A stretch of 64,000 nt of DNA from Pseudopelagicola sp. (GCA_026195905.1 JAPHRE010000038.1:1-64000); one strand, 5' to 3'; counted from the first letter of the stretch, positions 9,105 through 19,705 are shown. Numbers and translations are program-made. The notes: generated by a model not told the origin, from the letters alone.

Positions 9105-9194
9105 ATGACACGGGTTACACATATCCTTTCTTCCAAGGTCGCCTCTGGCGCCGTGCGTCCCCGTGATCTCCTTCTTCTTCTCAGCCTTCGCTGA
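9105..9194 (+). CDS. leuL: leucine-rich leader peptide upstream of leuA
   Basis: A 29-codon ORF that ends with Asp, five consecutive Leu codons (ctc ctt ctt ctt ctc), Ser, Leu, Arg and stop. A run of regulatory codons just before the stop, followed immediately by nested hairpins and then by leuA 80 bp downstream, is the hallmark of ribosome-mediated attenuation. Slow decoding of Leu codons when leucine is scarce would favour antitermination. A TATATT at 9091-9096 lies so close that the leader mRNA could be nearly leaderless. That promoter is only a guess, because no good -35 is visible. Confidence 0.75.
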   Translation: MTRVTHILSSKVASGAVRPRDLLLLLSLR

Positions 9195-9219
9195 GCGCGC
9201 TTCGGCGCGGGCCGCTCAG
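9191..9219 (+). promoter_or_regulatory. leuA attenuator hairpin
   Basis: CTGAG, then the perfect 5-bp stem CGCGC-TTCG-GCGCG, then GGCCG and CTCAG closing the outer arm. The structure begins in the leader peptide stop codon, so a ribosome stalled on the Leu run would leave it free to refold. There is no clear T-run, so the arm assignment (terminator versus antiterminator) is not resolved. Confidence 0.55.
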
Positions 9220-9274
9220 GATAGACAGCGCCGAGACCTCCACGCCGAATATAGAAGAACACGAGACATCCAAC

Positions 9275-10849
9275 ATGACCGATAAAATCCCCCAGGACCG
9301 CGTCCTGATTTTTGACACGACCCTGCGCGACGGCGAACAATCCCCCGGCGCCACCATGACCCATGATGAAAAGCTCGAAATCGCGGCCATGCTCGACGAT
9401 ATGGGCGTCGACATCATCGAAGCCGGGTTCCCGATTGCCTCCGAAGGTGACTTTGCCGCCGTGAGCCAGATCGCGAAAAACGCCGTCGATAGCCGCATCT
9501 GCGGTCTGGCGCGGGCCAATTTTGCCGATATCGACCGCTGCTGGGAGGCGATCAAACACGCCGGGAAGAACCGTATCCATACCTTCATCGGCACCTCGCC
9601 GCTGCACCGCGCCATTCCGAACCTCTCGATGGACGAGATGGCCAACAAGATCCACGACACCGTGAGCCACGCCCGCAACCTCTGCGAAGATGTGCAATGG
9701 TCGCCGATGGACGCAACGCGCACCGAATGGGATTACCTCTGCCGCGTGATCGAGATCGCGATCAAGGCCGGGGCCACCACGATCAACATCCCCGACACCG
9801 TGGGCTATACCGCCCCCGAGGAATCGGCCAACCTCATTCGCCGCCTGATCGAGACCGTGCCCGGCGCCGACGAGGTGATCTTTGCGACCCACTGTCACAA
9901 TGACCTCGGCATGGCGACGGCCAATGCGCTGGCCGCCGTCGCGGGCGGCGCGCGCCAGATCGAATGCACCATAAACGGCCTTGGCGAACGCGCCGGCAAT
10001 ACCGCGCTGGAAGAAGTCGTGATGGCGATGAAAACCCGCCACGACATCATGCCGTGGACGACCGGCATCGACACCACCAAGATCATGGCCATCTCCCGCC
10101 GCGTCTCAACCGTGTCGGGCTTCCTTGTGCAACCCAACAAGGCCATCGTCGGCAAGAACGCCTTCGCCCACGAAAGCGGCATCCATCAGGACGGCATGCT
10201 CAAGAACCGCGAGAATTTCGAGATCATGCGCCCCGAGGATATCGGCCTCGCCGGAACCTCGCTGCCGCTGGGCAAACATTCGGGCCGCGCCGCGCTGCGC
10301 GACAAGCTCGAACATCTGGGCTTTGAGCTGGGCGACAATCAACTCAAAGACGTCTTCGTGCGCTTCAAGGATCTCGCAGACCGCAAGAAAGAGGTCATGG
10401 ATGATGACCTCATCGCCCTGATGCGTGTGAGCGGCGGTGACGAGGGCGATGCGCTCAAGCTGGTCTCGATGAAGGTCATCTGCGGCACCGGCGGTCAGGC
10501 CGAAGCCACCGTCGAAATGGAAATCGACGGCAAGGACATCTCGGCGACCGCCTTTGGCGACGGCCCGGTGGATGCGACCTTCAAGGCGATCCGTGATCTG
10601 CACCCCAACGAGGCCCGCCTGCAACTCTATCAGGTGCACGCCGTGACCGAAGGCATGGACGCCCAGGCCACAGTGTCGGTGCGCGTCGAAGAAGACGGCA
10701 ATGTCGCGACCGGCCAATCCGCCGATACCGACACCGTGGTCGCCTCGGCCCGCGCCTATATCAACGCGCTGAACCGCCTCCTGGTGCGCCGCGCCAAAAT
10801 GGGCGAAGGCGCCGACACCCGCGAAATTTCCTATCGCGACCTGACCTGA
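9275..10849 (+). CDS. leuA: 2-isopropylmalate synthase
   Basis: First committed step of leucine synthesis: acetyl-CoA + 2-oxoisovalerate to 2-isopropylmalate. The 524-residue protein has the metal/substrate loop FDTTLRDGEQSPG near the N-terminus, HCHNDLG and the GLGERAGNTALEEV segment in the TIM barrel. A C-terminal LeuA regulatory domain binds leucine for feedback inhibition. Transcription is probably also controlled by the Leu-rich leader upstream. Confidence 0.95.
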   Translation: MTDKIPQDRVLIFDTTLRDGEQSPGATMTHDEKLEIAAMLDDMGVDIIEAGFPIASEGDFAAVSQIAKNAVDSRICGLARANFADIDRCWEAIKHAGKNRIHTFIGTSPLHRAIPNLSMDEMANKIHDTVSHARNLCEDVQWSPMDATRTEWDYLCRVIEIAIKAGATTINIPDTVGYTAPEESANLIRRLIETVPGADEVIFATHCHNDLGMATANALAAVAGGARQIECTINGLGERAGNTALEEVVMAMKTRHDIMPWTTGIDTTKIMAISRRVSTVSGFLVQPNKAIVGKNAFAHESGIHQDGMLKNRENFEIMRPEDIGLAGTSLPLGKHSGRAALRDKLEHLGFELGDNQLKDVFVRFKDLADRKKEVMDDDLIALMRVSGGDEGDALKLVSMKVICGTGGQAEATVEMEIDGKDISATAFGDGPVDATFKAIRDLHPNEARLQLYQVHAVTEGMDAQATVSVRVEEDGNVATGQSADTDTVVASARAYINALNRLLVRRAKMGEGADTREISYRDLT

Positions 10850-10859
10850 TGGTTTGGCG

Positions 10860-10883
10860 CCAAGCCGCTTCGAAGCGGCTTGG
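10860..10883. terminator. perfect 24-bp palindrome between leuA and the caspase gene
   Basis: CCAAGCCGCTTC followed by its exact reverse complement GAAGCGGCTTGG, sitting in the 40-bp gap between two convergent genes. It can form a hairpin in both transcripts. No T-run follows, so it is terminator-like rather than a canonical rho-independent terminator. Confidence 0.6.
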
Positions 10884-10889
10884 CAGCCA

Positions 10890-12308
10890 TCAGTCAGACA
10901 ACTTGCCTCGTAAATTTTGCACCGTGCGGCTCACGGCTACCGACGCGGTCTCGCAAAACTGCTGGCACGGTTGCAATACCGCAGCTTGAGGGGCGTCAAA
11001 ATCGACCTCAACCACAGACCAGTCCTCTTCCCTTAGGCTATCTGTGAAATGCCCCTCATCCGAAAGCCCCTGCTGGTTCATACGCCAGAAGAGGCGCATG
11101 TCGAAAACGCCCGGCGCAATCAGAACTTCAAGGACCCGCCGCCGAAGAATGGGGTATTTCGGCTCAAGGTAATACCGTTGGTACACACGCTCCAAAGACG
11201 CATTGAGATCGAAGTGATAGACATCATCGTATTCCGGCTCATACATCCAGTCTGCCATGATACTACCGATAAGTGAGCGCCGTTTTTGGACACGTCGGTG
11301 CTCCACAGAAATGAAATCATCCCAACGCTCAAAGCGTCGATATAACTCGATTAACTGCTCCTTATTCGTTGCCTTGTGATAATCATCTTCCGTCACTTCC
11401 CGGAGGTCAAAACTCTCACCCAAACGCGTATCCGCCGTGATGCATTTGCGGACTGCATCCCGACAGGCATCCGTTGCGGCCTGAAGCATCTCAAGCGACA
11501 GCATCTTCTCGACAGCCTCGGCAAGGACAACACTATCTTCCTTGAATGCCTCTTCTGTCTCCGGCTCCTCACTCTCTTCACCGTCAGGCAATAGATACAA
11601 GTCCCGAATGGGGCCCAGTATTGCGGCATCCTCACAGAACAAAACGTCCAGATCGCCCTGCATGCCAAAATGAGGATCAACACGTGCCGCACTAACCAGA
11701 TCTTTCAGCTTGCGGGAGATGTCGAGGTAATCCACTGGTCCCTCAGTTTTGGCCAAACACGCCGCTTCAATGAAATGATCCGTGAACGGACTCATTTCCG
11801 CTCCCGCGTCAGTTGTCGCGAAGGCCGGACTTGACGAAATTCTGATGAGGTTTGTCAGCGGCAAACCCCTGCGCGCATGTTGGGACTTGTAGAGGCTCTG
11901 CCCCGAGTAGCAGGCATCCTGAACAATAATCGTATTGTCTGCATTGATCGACTTGAGAACCTGAAACAGGCTCTCTTCGGATATCCCCGTGGATTCAGGA
12001 CTTCCTGTTTCGTAACCACTTGTAACCCAGTAAAACGTTTCCCCGATGATATCCCCATGCCCGGAAAAATACAGGAACAATTCCTCGGTCTCATCACCGC
12101 TGTCCCGAAGCACTTTCAAATGGTCGAGAATATCATTCGCCGATTTGTTGAAAAGAGGTGTGATCTGCGAATAACGGCCACCCGCTTTCAAAAGCCTCTC
12201 CACCGCTTTGACGTCTTCGGCGCAGGCGGGAAGGATCCCAAAATCTTGCGATTGAGGCTCAGAGATGCCGACCAAAACGGCTCTGCGTATTCTCATAACA
12301 AGGGTCAC
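10890..12308 (-). CDS. caspase-fold (peptidase C14-like) protein with unknown C-terminal domain
   Basis: Residues about 6-228 form a complete caspase-like domain. The strand RRAVLVGI is followed by LFLYFSGHG with catalytic H84, then IIVQDACYSG with catalytic C133. Further on are the metacaspase-type SPFT segment (173-176) and GDLDVLF, at the usual end of the fold. An acidic linker (about 243-258) leads to a 210-residue C-terminal region rich in charged and aromatic residues (WMYEPEYDDVYHFD...) that I do not recognise. The start is GTG at 12308 or ATG at 12296, both poorly supported by a Shine-Dalgarno. Base composition is visibly more AT-rich than the neighbours, which suggests acquisition. 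The gene stands alone, with no adjacent NLR, cyclase or CRISPR partner. Confidence 0.8.
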   Translation of the reverse strand: MTLVMRIRRAVLVGISEPQSQDFGILPACAEDVKAVERLLKAGGRYSQITPLFNKSANDILDHLKVLRDSGDETEELFLYFSGHGDIIGETFYWVTSGYETGSPESTGISEESLFQVLKSINADNTIIVQDACYSGQSLYKSQHARRGLPLTNLIRISSSPAFATTDAGAEMSPFTDHFIEAACLAKTEGPVDYLDISRKLKDLVSAARVDPHFGMQGDLDVLFCEDAAILGPIRDLYLLPDGEESEEPETEEAFKEDSVVLAEAVEKMLSLEMLQAATDACRDAVRKCITADTRLGESFDLREVTEDDYHKATNKEQLIELYRRFERWDDFISVEHRRVQKRRSLIGSIMADWMYEPEYDDVYHFDLNASLERVYQRYYLEPKYPILRRRVLEVLIAPGVFDMRLFWRMNQQGLSDEGHFTDSLREEDWSVVEVDFDAPQAAVLQPCQQFCETASVAVSRTVQNLRGKLSD

Positions 12309-13676
<1,368 letters not shown>

Positions 13677-13731
13677 GGCCCGTCACCTCTTGATGACCGC
13701 CTAAGCGCGAAGAAGCGGAATAGGGAAAAGC

Positions 13732-14652
13732 TTGGCCCGTGACCGGACACAAGGCGATGACTACACGGCGCCGCTCAAGCGGCTCCTTCTTGGTGTGCTC
13801 ATCTTCCTCTTGCTCTCTATCTTCTTGATTTGGCGCATTGATTCGCCTCGCGTTGAACGGTTCCGCGCACAGGTCGTTGATGCTGTGCTGCCCTCTTTCG
13901 ACTGGGCGATGACGCCCGTGACCGGGACCGTGGCCCTCTTGCGGGATTTCCAATCCTATCAGCGCCTGACCGAACAGAACCGCGAATTGCGGCGCGAACT
14001 GCAACAGATGAAGGCCTGGAAAGAAGCCGCCCTTCAACTCGAACAGGAAAACGCCCGCCTGCTTGATCTCAACAACGTCCGCCTTGATCCGCGCCTGACC
14101 TTCATCACCGGCGTGGTGCTGGCCGATAGCGGCTCGCCCTTTCGCCAATCCGTGCTGCTCAATATCGGGTCGCGCGATGGGCTGGTCGATGGATGGGCCG
14201 CGATGGATGGGATCGGCCTTGTGGGGCGCGTCTCCGGCACCGGTGCCAATACAAGCCGCGTGATCCTGCTGACCGATAGCTCGTCGCGTATTCCCGTCAT
14301 CGTGCAACCGTCGGGCCAACGCGGCCTTGTGGTCGGGGACAATTCGCCTGCGCCGCATATCGACTTCCTTGAAAACCGCGAACAGGTGCGCCCCGGCGAC
14401 CGGGTGATTTCCTCGGGCGATGGCGGTGTTTTCCCGCCCGGCCTCCTTGTCGGTCAGGTCGCAAGCGACCCCGGCGGGCGCCTGCGCGTGCGCCTCGCGG
14501 CGGACTATGAACGCCTCGAATACCTGCGTGTGCTGCGCCATCACGGACGCAAACGCATTGACACGCCGGGGGCCATCATCGGACCCGATCAACCCGCCAC
14601 AACAGTCCCAATCCGCCCCGCCCCCGAGGTTGCGGAGGGCGACAATGGCTGA
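13732..14652 (+). CDS. mreC: rod shape-determining protein MreC
   Basis: Periplasmic elongasome scaffold of 306 residues: a short cytoplasmic tail, one membrane helix (about 16-35), a coiled coil (about 72-115, QNRELRRELQQM...), then the paired beta domains. It starts with a TTG at 13732, with AGGG a few bases upstream; no better in-frame start exists before the membrane helix. The 3' end overlaps mreD by 8 bp, implying translational coupling. Confidence 0.9.
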   Translation: MARDRTQGDDYTAPLKRLLLGVLIFLLLSIFLIWRIDSPRVERFRAQVVDAVLPSFDWAMTPVTGTVALLRDFQSYQRLTEQNRELRRELQQMKAWKEAALQLEQENARLLDLNNVRLDPRLTFITGVVLADSGSPFRQSVLLNIGSRDGLVDGWAAMDGIGLVGRVSGTGANTSRVILLTDSSSRIPVIVQPSGQRGLVVGDNSPAPHIDFLENREQVRPGDRVISSGDGGVFPPGLLVGQVASDPGGRLRVRLAADYERLEYLRVLRHHGRKRIDTPGAIIGPDQPATTVPIRPAPEVAEGDNG

Positions 14653-15187
14653 GTCTGGCGCACGGTCTCTCAAATGGCCCATGCGGCTGGCCTATGTGGC
14701 GCTATCGCTTCTGTTTTTGGCGCTGGCCCTGTTGCCGTTTCAGACCGTGCCGCGCGGCTGGGCCGGACCGGATTGGGGCGTTGTGCTGACATTGGCGTGG
14801 GCCGCGCGACGCCCCGACTACGTGCCGGTTCTCATCGTCGCCCCGATGATCCTCTTGGCGGATTTCATCCTCATGCGCCCGCCCGGCCTTCTTGCCGCGC
14901 TCATGGTGGTCGCGCGACAAGTGCTGCGCCGCCGCGCCATAAGCCTGCGCGACGCCCCCTTCGCAACCGAATGGCTGACCGTTGCCGCGATCATGGTCGC
15001 CATCGCAGTGGCCGAGCGCCTGACCTTAATGGTCTTCTTACTGGACCAACCCCCGCCTGGCCTCGCGTTCATGCGGTTGATCGCAAACATTCTTGCCTAC
15101 CCGGTCATGGTGTTTGCCTCGCAATTGCTTCTTGGCTTGCGCAAACCGCAACCCGGTGACAACGACACCCTCGCGAGGCAGGCATGA
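14645..15187 (+). CDS. mreD: rod shape-determining protein MreD
   Basis: A 180-residue membrane protein with several hydrophobic helices (from about residue 14 onward: RLAYVALSLLFLALALLPF, VLIVAPMILLADFILM, and others). Its position between mreC and mrdA identifies it. The ATG at 14645 overlaps the mreC stop, and its own stop overlaps the mrdA start. Confidence 0.88.
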   Translation: MAESGARSLKWPMRLAYVALSLLFLALALLPFQTVPRGWAGPDWGVVLTLAWAARRPDYVPVLIVAPMILLADFILMRPPGLLAALMVVARQVLRRRAISLRDAPFATEWLTVAAIMVAIAVAERLTLMVFLLDQPPPGLAFMRLIANILAYPVMVFASQLLLGLRKPQPGDNDTLARQA

Positions 15188-17130
15188 AACGTCCTGTTGT
15201 CGACACCGCAGAAACCCACCGCCGCCTGACCCGCCGCGCGCTTTTGCTCGGCGGCGCGCAAATCGGATTTATGGCCATGCTTGGCCTGCGCATGCGACAT
15301 CTTCAGGTCGATCAGGCCGATCAATATCGCCTTCTCGCCGAAGAGAACCGCATCAACATCCGCCTCCTGCCCCCGGCACGCGGCGAGATTTTCGACCGCA
15401 ACGGCATTCCCATCGCCGTCAATCAACCCTCCTACCGCATCACCATCGTGCGCGAAGACGCGGGCGACGTGGACAAAATCATTGACCGGCTCTCTCATCT
15501 CGTGGCGCTCGATCCGATCAAGATTGAGCGCGCCAAAAGTGAAATGGCACGATCCGCGCCGTTTCTTCCGGTGACGCTGGCCGATCACGTAAGCTGGGAG
15601 GAAATGAGCCGCGTGGCCGTCAACGCCCCCGCCCTCCCCGGCATCACGCCCGAGGTCGGCCTGTCCCGGCGCTATCCGTTCAAGGCCGATTTTGCCCATG
15701 TGGTCGGGTATGTCGGCCCGGTCTCCGACTACGACCTCTCCAAGATCGAAGACCCCGACCCGCTGTTACGTATTCCGCGTTTCCAACTCGGCAAAGTCGG
15801 GGTCGAGGCAAAGCAAGAAGACCGCCTGCGCGGCAAAGCCGGAAACAAGCGGGTTGAGGTCAACTCCGTGGGCCGGGTCATGCGTGAGCTTGACCGCCGC
15901 GAAGGCCAGCCCGGTGCCGATCTGCAACTGACGCTGGACCAACAATTGCAATCCTACGTGCAGGCCCGCCTTGGCAACGAAAGCGCCGCCGCCATTGTGA
16001 TGGATTGCGAGACGGGTGATCTTCTTGCGCTCAATTCCTCGCCAAGTTTTGACCCGAACCTTTTTGTGACCGGCATTTCGGTCTCAGACTATAACGCCCT
16101 CACCGAGAGCAAATACCGCCCGCTTGCGGCCAAATCTGTGCAGGGCACCTATCCGCCCGGATCGACCTTCAAGATGGTCACCGCCCTCGCCGCACTCGAA
16201 GCCGGGGTGATGTCTGCCGAAGATACAGTCTGGTGCCCCGGACATCTTGAGGTATCGAACCGGCGCTTCCATTGCTGGAAACGTGTCGGCCACGGCCACA
16301 TGACCCTGAACAAGGCCCTCCGCGAGAGCTGTGACGTCTACTTCTACAAGGTCGCCATTGACCTCGGGATTGACCGGCTTTCGGCGATGGCTGAACGGCT
16401 TGGCCTTGGGCAACGGTTTGATCTGCCCATGTCCGGCATCGCAAGCGGTTTGAACCCGTCGCGCGAATGGAAAGAGACCGTGCGCGGCGCGCAATGGCTT
16501 GTCGGTGATACGGTCAACGCCTCAATCGGTCAGGGCTTTGTCCTTGCCTCCCCGCTTCAACTGGCAGTGATGACATCCCGCCTCGCAACCGGGCGCGCGA
16601 TCATGCCACGGCTGATCAAATCAGTTGATGGGGTAGAACCCGAACGGGCGCCCGCAGAGCTTTTGGGCCTGAATGAAAACAACCTGCGCCAGATTCGCAA
16701 AGCGATGTTCGATGTCTCCAACAACCGACGCGGCACGGCCTATGGTAGCCGCATCATCGACGACGCTTACCGCATGGCCGGCAAAACCGGCACAAGCCAA
16801 GTGCGCAACATTACAACCGCCGAACGCGCGGCAGGCGTGACACGCAACGAAGACCTGCCTTGGGAACGGCGCGACCACGCGCTGTTCGTGAACTTCGCCC
16901 CCTATGACAATCCGCGCATTGCCGTGGCCGTGGTGGTCGAACATGGCGGCGGCGGCTCGACCGCAGCGGCCCCCATCGCCCGCGATATTACCCTACGCGC
17001 CCTGCACGGCGGCACACCTCCGCTTGAGGCTTACCCAACCCGGGATCGCGACCGGATCGAAGCCCAACAAAACCGCCTGAACGCCGTGATTCCTGATCGA
17101 AACGGCAATGTCCGGGGCGAACGCGCATGA
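15184..17130 (+). CDS. mrdA: peptidoglycan D,D-transpeptidase PBP2
   Basis: Class B penicillin-binding protein of 648 residues that crosslinks peptidoglycan during cell elongation. Order: a membrane anchor (about 19-36), a pedestal domain with GEIFDRNG, then the transpeptidase. The latter has the active-site serine in STFK (S327), SCD (382-384) and KTGTS (534-538). C351, C364, H370/H372 and C383 are spaced as expected for the zinc site known in E. coli PBP2, although the ligand types differ. The ATG overlaps the mreD stop (ATGA). Confidence 0.94.
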   Translation: MKRPVVDTAETHRRLTRRALLLGGAQIGFMAMLGLRMRHLQVDQADQYRLLAEENRINIRLLPPARGEIFDRNGIPIAVNQPSYRITIVREDAGDVDKIIDRLSHLVALDPIKIERAKSEMARSAPFLPVTLADHVSWEEMSRVAVNAPALPGITPEVGLSRRYPFKADFAHVVGYVGPVSDYDLSKIEDPDPLLRIPRFQLGKVGVEAKQEDRLRGKAGNKRVEVNSVGRVMRELDRREGQPGADLQLTLDQQLQSYVQARLGNESAAAIVMDCETGDLLALNSSPSFDPNLFVTGISVSDYNALTESKYRPLAAKSVQGTYPPGSTFKMVTALAALEAGVMSAEDTVWCPGHLEVSNRRFHCWKRVGHGHMTLNKALRESCDVYFYKVAIDLGIDRLSAMAERLGLGQRFDLPMSGIASGLNPSREWKETVRGAQWLVGDTVNASIGQGFVLASPLQLAVMTSRLATGRAIMPRLIKSVDGVEPERAPAELLGLNENNLRQIRKAMFDVSNNRRGTAYGSRIIDDAYRMAGKTGTSQVRNITTAERAAGVTRNEDLPWERRDHALFVNFAPYDNPRIAVAVVVEHGGGGSTAAAPIARDITLRALHGGTPPLEAYPTRDRDRIEAQQNRLNAVIPDRNGNVRGERA

Positions 17131-18266
17131 GCTATCTTGAGTATTCGATCAAGTCCGTCCCGACCGGCCCGCGCAAACTTCTTTACCTGCACTGGCCGTT
17201 GATCCTTTTGCTCTGCGCCGTGGCTGGCGTGGGGTTTTTGATGCTCTACTCCGTCGCAGGCGGAAGCCCTGACCCTTGGGCCGAGCCTCAGCTCAAACGC
17301 TTTGGCCTTGGCCTTTCGTTGATGTTCTTCGTCGCAATGGTGCCAATCTGGTTCTGGAACAACCTATCGTGGCTCGCCTATGGTGGAACCGTGCTCCTCC
17401 TGATCCTTGTCGAAGTCATGGGCAGCGTCGGCATGGGGGCGCAGCGTTGGATCGACCTTGGGTTCATGCGGCTGCAACCGTCCGAGTTGATGAAGATTAC
17501 CCTCGTTCTGGCCCTCGCCGCCTATTATGATTGGCTCCCCCCCGAACGCACATCTCGCCCAATCTGGCTTCTGCCGCCGATCGCGCTCATCTTGATCCCC
17601 ACGGCCCTCGTGCTGCGCCAACCCGACCTTGGGACATCCATTCTTTTGCTCGCGGGTGGCGGTATGGTGATGTTCATGGCCGGGGTGCATTGGGCCTATT
17701 TCGCCGCCGTCATAGCCGGGGGCATCGGCCTCGTCACCGCCGTCTTCCAATCGCGTGGCACGTCCTGGCAGCTCCTCAAGGATTATCAATATCGCCGGAT
17801 AGATACGTTTCTTGACCCCTCAAGCGATCCCTTGGGCGCGGGTTATCATATCACGCAATCCAAGATCGCCCTCGGGTCTGGCGGCTGGACCGGACGCGGC
17901 TTTATGCAGGGCACACAATCCCGGCTCAATTTCCTGCCCGAGAAACACACCGACTTTATCTTCACGACCCTCGCCGAAGAATTCGGCTTTGTCGGCGGCA
18001 TGTCTCTGCTTGGACTCTATGGGATCATTATCATTTTTTGCGTCATCGCCGCCCTGCGCAACCGGGATCGGTTTTCGTCTCTGTTGATCCTCGGCATTAC
18101 AGCAACCTTCTTTCTGTTCTTCGCCGTGAATATGTCGATGGTCATGGGCATGGCCCCCGTTGTCGGCGTCCCGCTCCCCTTGGTAAGCTACGGCGGGTCC
18201 GCCATGCTGGTCCTGCTGGTCGCTTTCGGCCTCGTCCAAAGCGCCCATGTGCATCGCCCCCGCTAA
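17127..18266 (+). CDS. rodA: rod shape-determining protein RodA (SEDS glycosyltransferase)
   Basis: Polytopic SEDS-family peptidoglycan polymerase of 379 residues, the partner of PBP2. SEDS landmarks include the QPDLGTSILLLAGG segment, the ITQSKIALGSGG segment and the C-terminal GVPLPLVSYGGS motif. The start overlaps the mrdA stop by ATGA. It ends the shape operon. Confidence 0.94.
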   Translation: MSYLEYSIKSVPTGPRKLLYLHWPLILLLCAVAGVGFLMLYSVAGGSPDPWAEPQLKRFGLGLSLMFFVAMVPIWFWNNLSWLAYGGTVLLLILVEVMGSVGMGAQRWIDLGFMRLQPSELMKITLVLALAAYYDWLPPERTSRPIWLLPPIALILIPTALVLRQPDLGTSILLLAGGGMVMFMAGVHWAYFAAVIAGGIGLVTAVFQSRGTSWQLLKDYQYRRIDTFLDPSSDPLGAGYHITQSKIALGSGGWTGRGFMQGTQSRLNFLPEKHTDFIFTTLAEEFGFVGGMSLLGLYGIIIIFCVIAALRNRDRFSSLLILGITATFFLFFAVNMSMVMGMAPVVGVPLPLVSYGGSAMLVLLVAFGLVQSAHVHRPR

Positions 18267-18329
18267 GCGGGTTGCCATCCTCGCCGCGATATGGCCTGAC
18301 TATGCGGCAACGCACGAAGGGAGCCGCCC

Positions 18330-18740
18330 ATGTCGATATTTCACCTTGCCTATAACGTCACCGACCTTGCCAAAGCGCGCGCCTTTTACGGCGATCTTCT
18401 GGGCTGCACCGAAGGGCGCAGCACAGATACATGGGTCGATTTCAACTTTTTCGGCCATCAGCTCTCGCTGCATCTCGGCACACCCTTCACCACCGCCGAT
18501 ACCGGCCATGTCGGTGACCATCTTGTCCCCATGCCGCATCTTGGGGTGATCTTGCCCAAAGACGACTGGGACGCCCTCGCTGCCCGGCTTGATGCGGAAA
18601 ATGTCGATTTCATCCTGCGCCCGTTTACCCGCTTTGCCGGCGACCCCGGCGAACAAAGCACCATGTTTTTCCGTGATCCCTTCGGCAACCCCATCGAAAT
18701 CAAAGGCTTTGCCGATATGGCAGGCGTGTTCGCGACATGA
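18330..18740 (+). CDS. VOC/glyoxalase-family protein
   Basis: A 136-residue vicinal-oxygen-chelate protein. It has paired beta-alpha-beta-beta-beta units, starting MSIFHLAYNVTDLAKARAFYGDLLG and ending with a DPFGNPIEIKGF segment typical of the family. Candidate metal ligands are H5 and the glutamate in NPIEIKG. The Shine-Dalgarno GGGAG precedes the ATG. It overlaps the next gene by ATGA, so the two are cotranscribed. The substrate is unknown. Confidence 0.8.
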   Translation: MSIFHLAYNVTDLAKARAFYGDLLGCTEGRSTDTWVDFNFFGHQLSLHLGTPFTTADTGHVGDHLVPMPHLGVILPKDDWDALAARLDAENVDFILRPFTRFAGDPGEQSTMFFRDPFGNPIEIKGFADMAGVFAT

Positions 18741-19666
18741 TCAACGTCCTTTTCGCCGCCCGCCCCGAACGCTGGACCACCTATGAGGCCCCGCTACACG
18801 ACGCGTTTCGCGCCGCTGGCCTCAACGTCGACCTGCGCACCGATTTTGCCCCCGACTCGGTCGATTATATCGTCTACGCCCCCAATGGCCCGCTACAGAA
18901 TTTTACTCCCTATACGCGCTGCAAGGCGGTCTTGGGTCTCTGGGCCGGGGTCGAAGACGTGGTCACCAACCCAACCCTGACCCAACCGCTTGCGCGTATG
19001 GTCGATCACGGCCTGACCCAAGGTATGCGCGAATGGGTGGCGGGCCATGTGCTGCGCCATCATCTTGGCATGGACCAACATATTCACGGCCAGGACGGCC
19101 AATGGCGCAGCCACATCCCCCCGCTTGCTAAAAACCGCCCCGTGACCATCCTCGGCCTGGGCGCTCTGGGGCGGGCCTGCGCCGAAACGCTGGCCAGCTT
19201 GGGCTTTCCCGTCACCGGCTGGAGCCGAAGCGCCAAAGACATCCCCGGCATAACCTGCCTACACGGCACCGACGGGCTGGGCTCTGCGCTTTCGACGGCG
19301 CAAATCCTCGTGCTTTTGCTCCCCAATACCCCGGCGACGGAAAACATCCTCAACGCCGATACCCTCGCAGACCTGCCCAAAGGGGCTTGTATCATCAACC
19401 CCGGACGCGGCCCTTTGATCGACGACGACGCCCTGCTCGCCGCGCTCGACACCGGCCAGGTCGCACATGCCACGCTGGATGTCTTCCGGGTCGAACCCTT
19501 GCCCCCGGAACATCCCTACTGGGCACACCCAAACGTCACCGTCACGCCCCATATTGCCTCTGAAACGCGCCCCGAAACGGCAAGCAACGTCATCGCCGAA
19601 AATATCCGCCGCGGCGAAGCGGGCGAATCCTTCCTGCATCTGGTGAACCGCGACGCAGGCTACTGA
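18737..19666 (+). CDS. ghrA: glyoxylate/hydroxypyruvate reductase A-like dehydrogenase
   Basis: D-2-hydroxyacid dehydrogenase of 309 residues. The NAD(P)-binding loop GLGALGRA is near residue 140, GWSRSAK follows as the NADP-type phosphate site, and INPGRGPLID and TPHIAS supply the catalytic Arg and His regions. This matches the GhrA group that reduces glyoxylate and hydroxypyruvate. Glyoxylate is also produced by the ethylmalonyl-CoA pathway, whose genes occur at 46-49 kb, but a direct link is only inferred. Confidence 0.82.
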   Translation: MINVLFAARPERWTTYEAPLHDAFRAAGLNVDLRTDFAPDSVDYIVYAPNGPLQNFTPYTRCKAVLGLWAGVEDVVTNPTLTQPLARMVDHGLTQGMREWVAGHVLRHHLGMDQHIHGQDGQWRSHIPPLAKNRPVTILGLGALGRACAETLASLGFPVTGWSRSAKDIPGITCLHGTDGLGSALSTAQILVLLLPNTPATENILNADTLADLPKGACIINPGRGPLIDDDALLAALDTGQVAHATLDVFRVEPLPPEHPYWAHPNVTVTPHIASETRPETASNVIAENIRRGEAGESFLHLVNRDAGY

Positions 19667-19674
19667 CGCGCGTG

Positions 19675-19705
19675 CTTCACCTTTGTGAAAATACTCCGGG
19701 GTGAA
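19675..19705 (+). repeat. dispersed convergent-gap repeat, copy D
   Basis: CTTCACCTTTGTGAAA then ATACTCCGGGGTGAA, identical to copy A over 23 bases. It lies in the gap between convergent genes (19667-19796). The remainder of the gap is GC-rich and can fold into short hairpins (for example GGCCCTGCCAAGGGCC, AGGGGCCGCGCCCCT). Confidence 0.7.

Noticed and set aside
9044-10042. 332-codon open frame opposite leuA
   Set aside because: It covers the leucine leader and leuA on the other strand, with no start context or recognisable domain.
10860-10883. 24-bp palindrome as an insertion-sequence end
   Set aside because: Only one copy, no transposase, no target duplication; the position between convergent stops fits a transcript-end hairpin.
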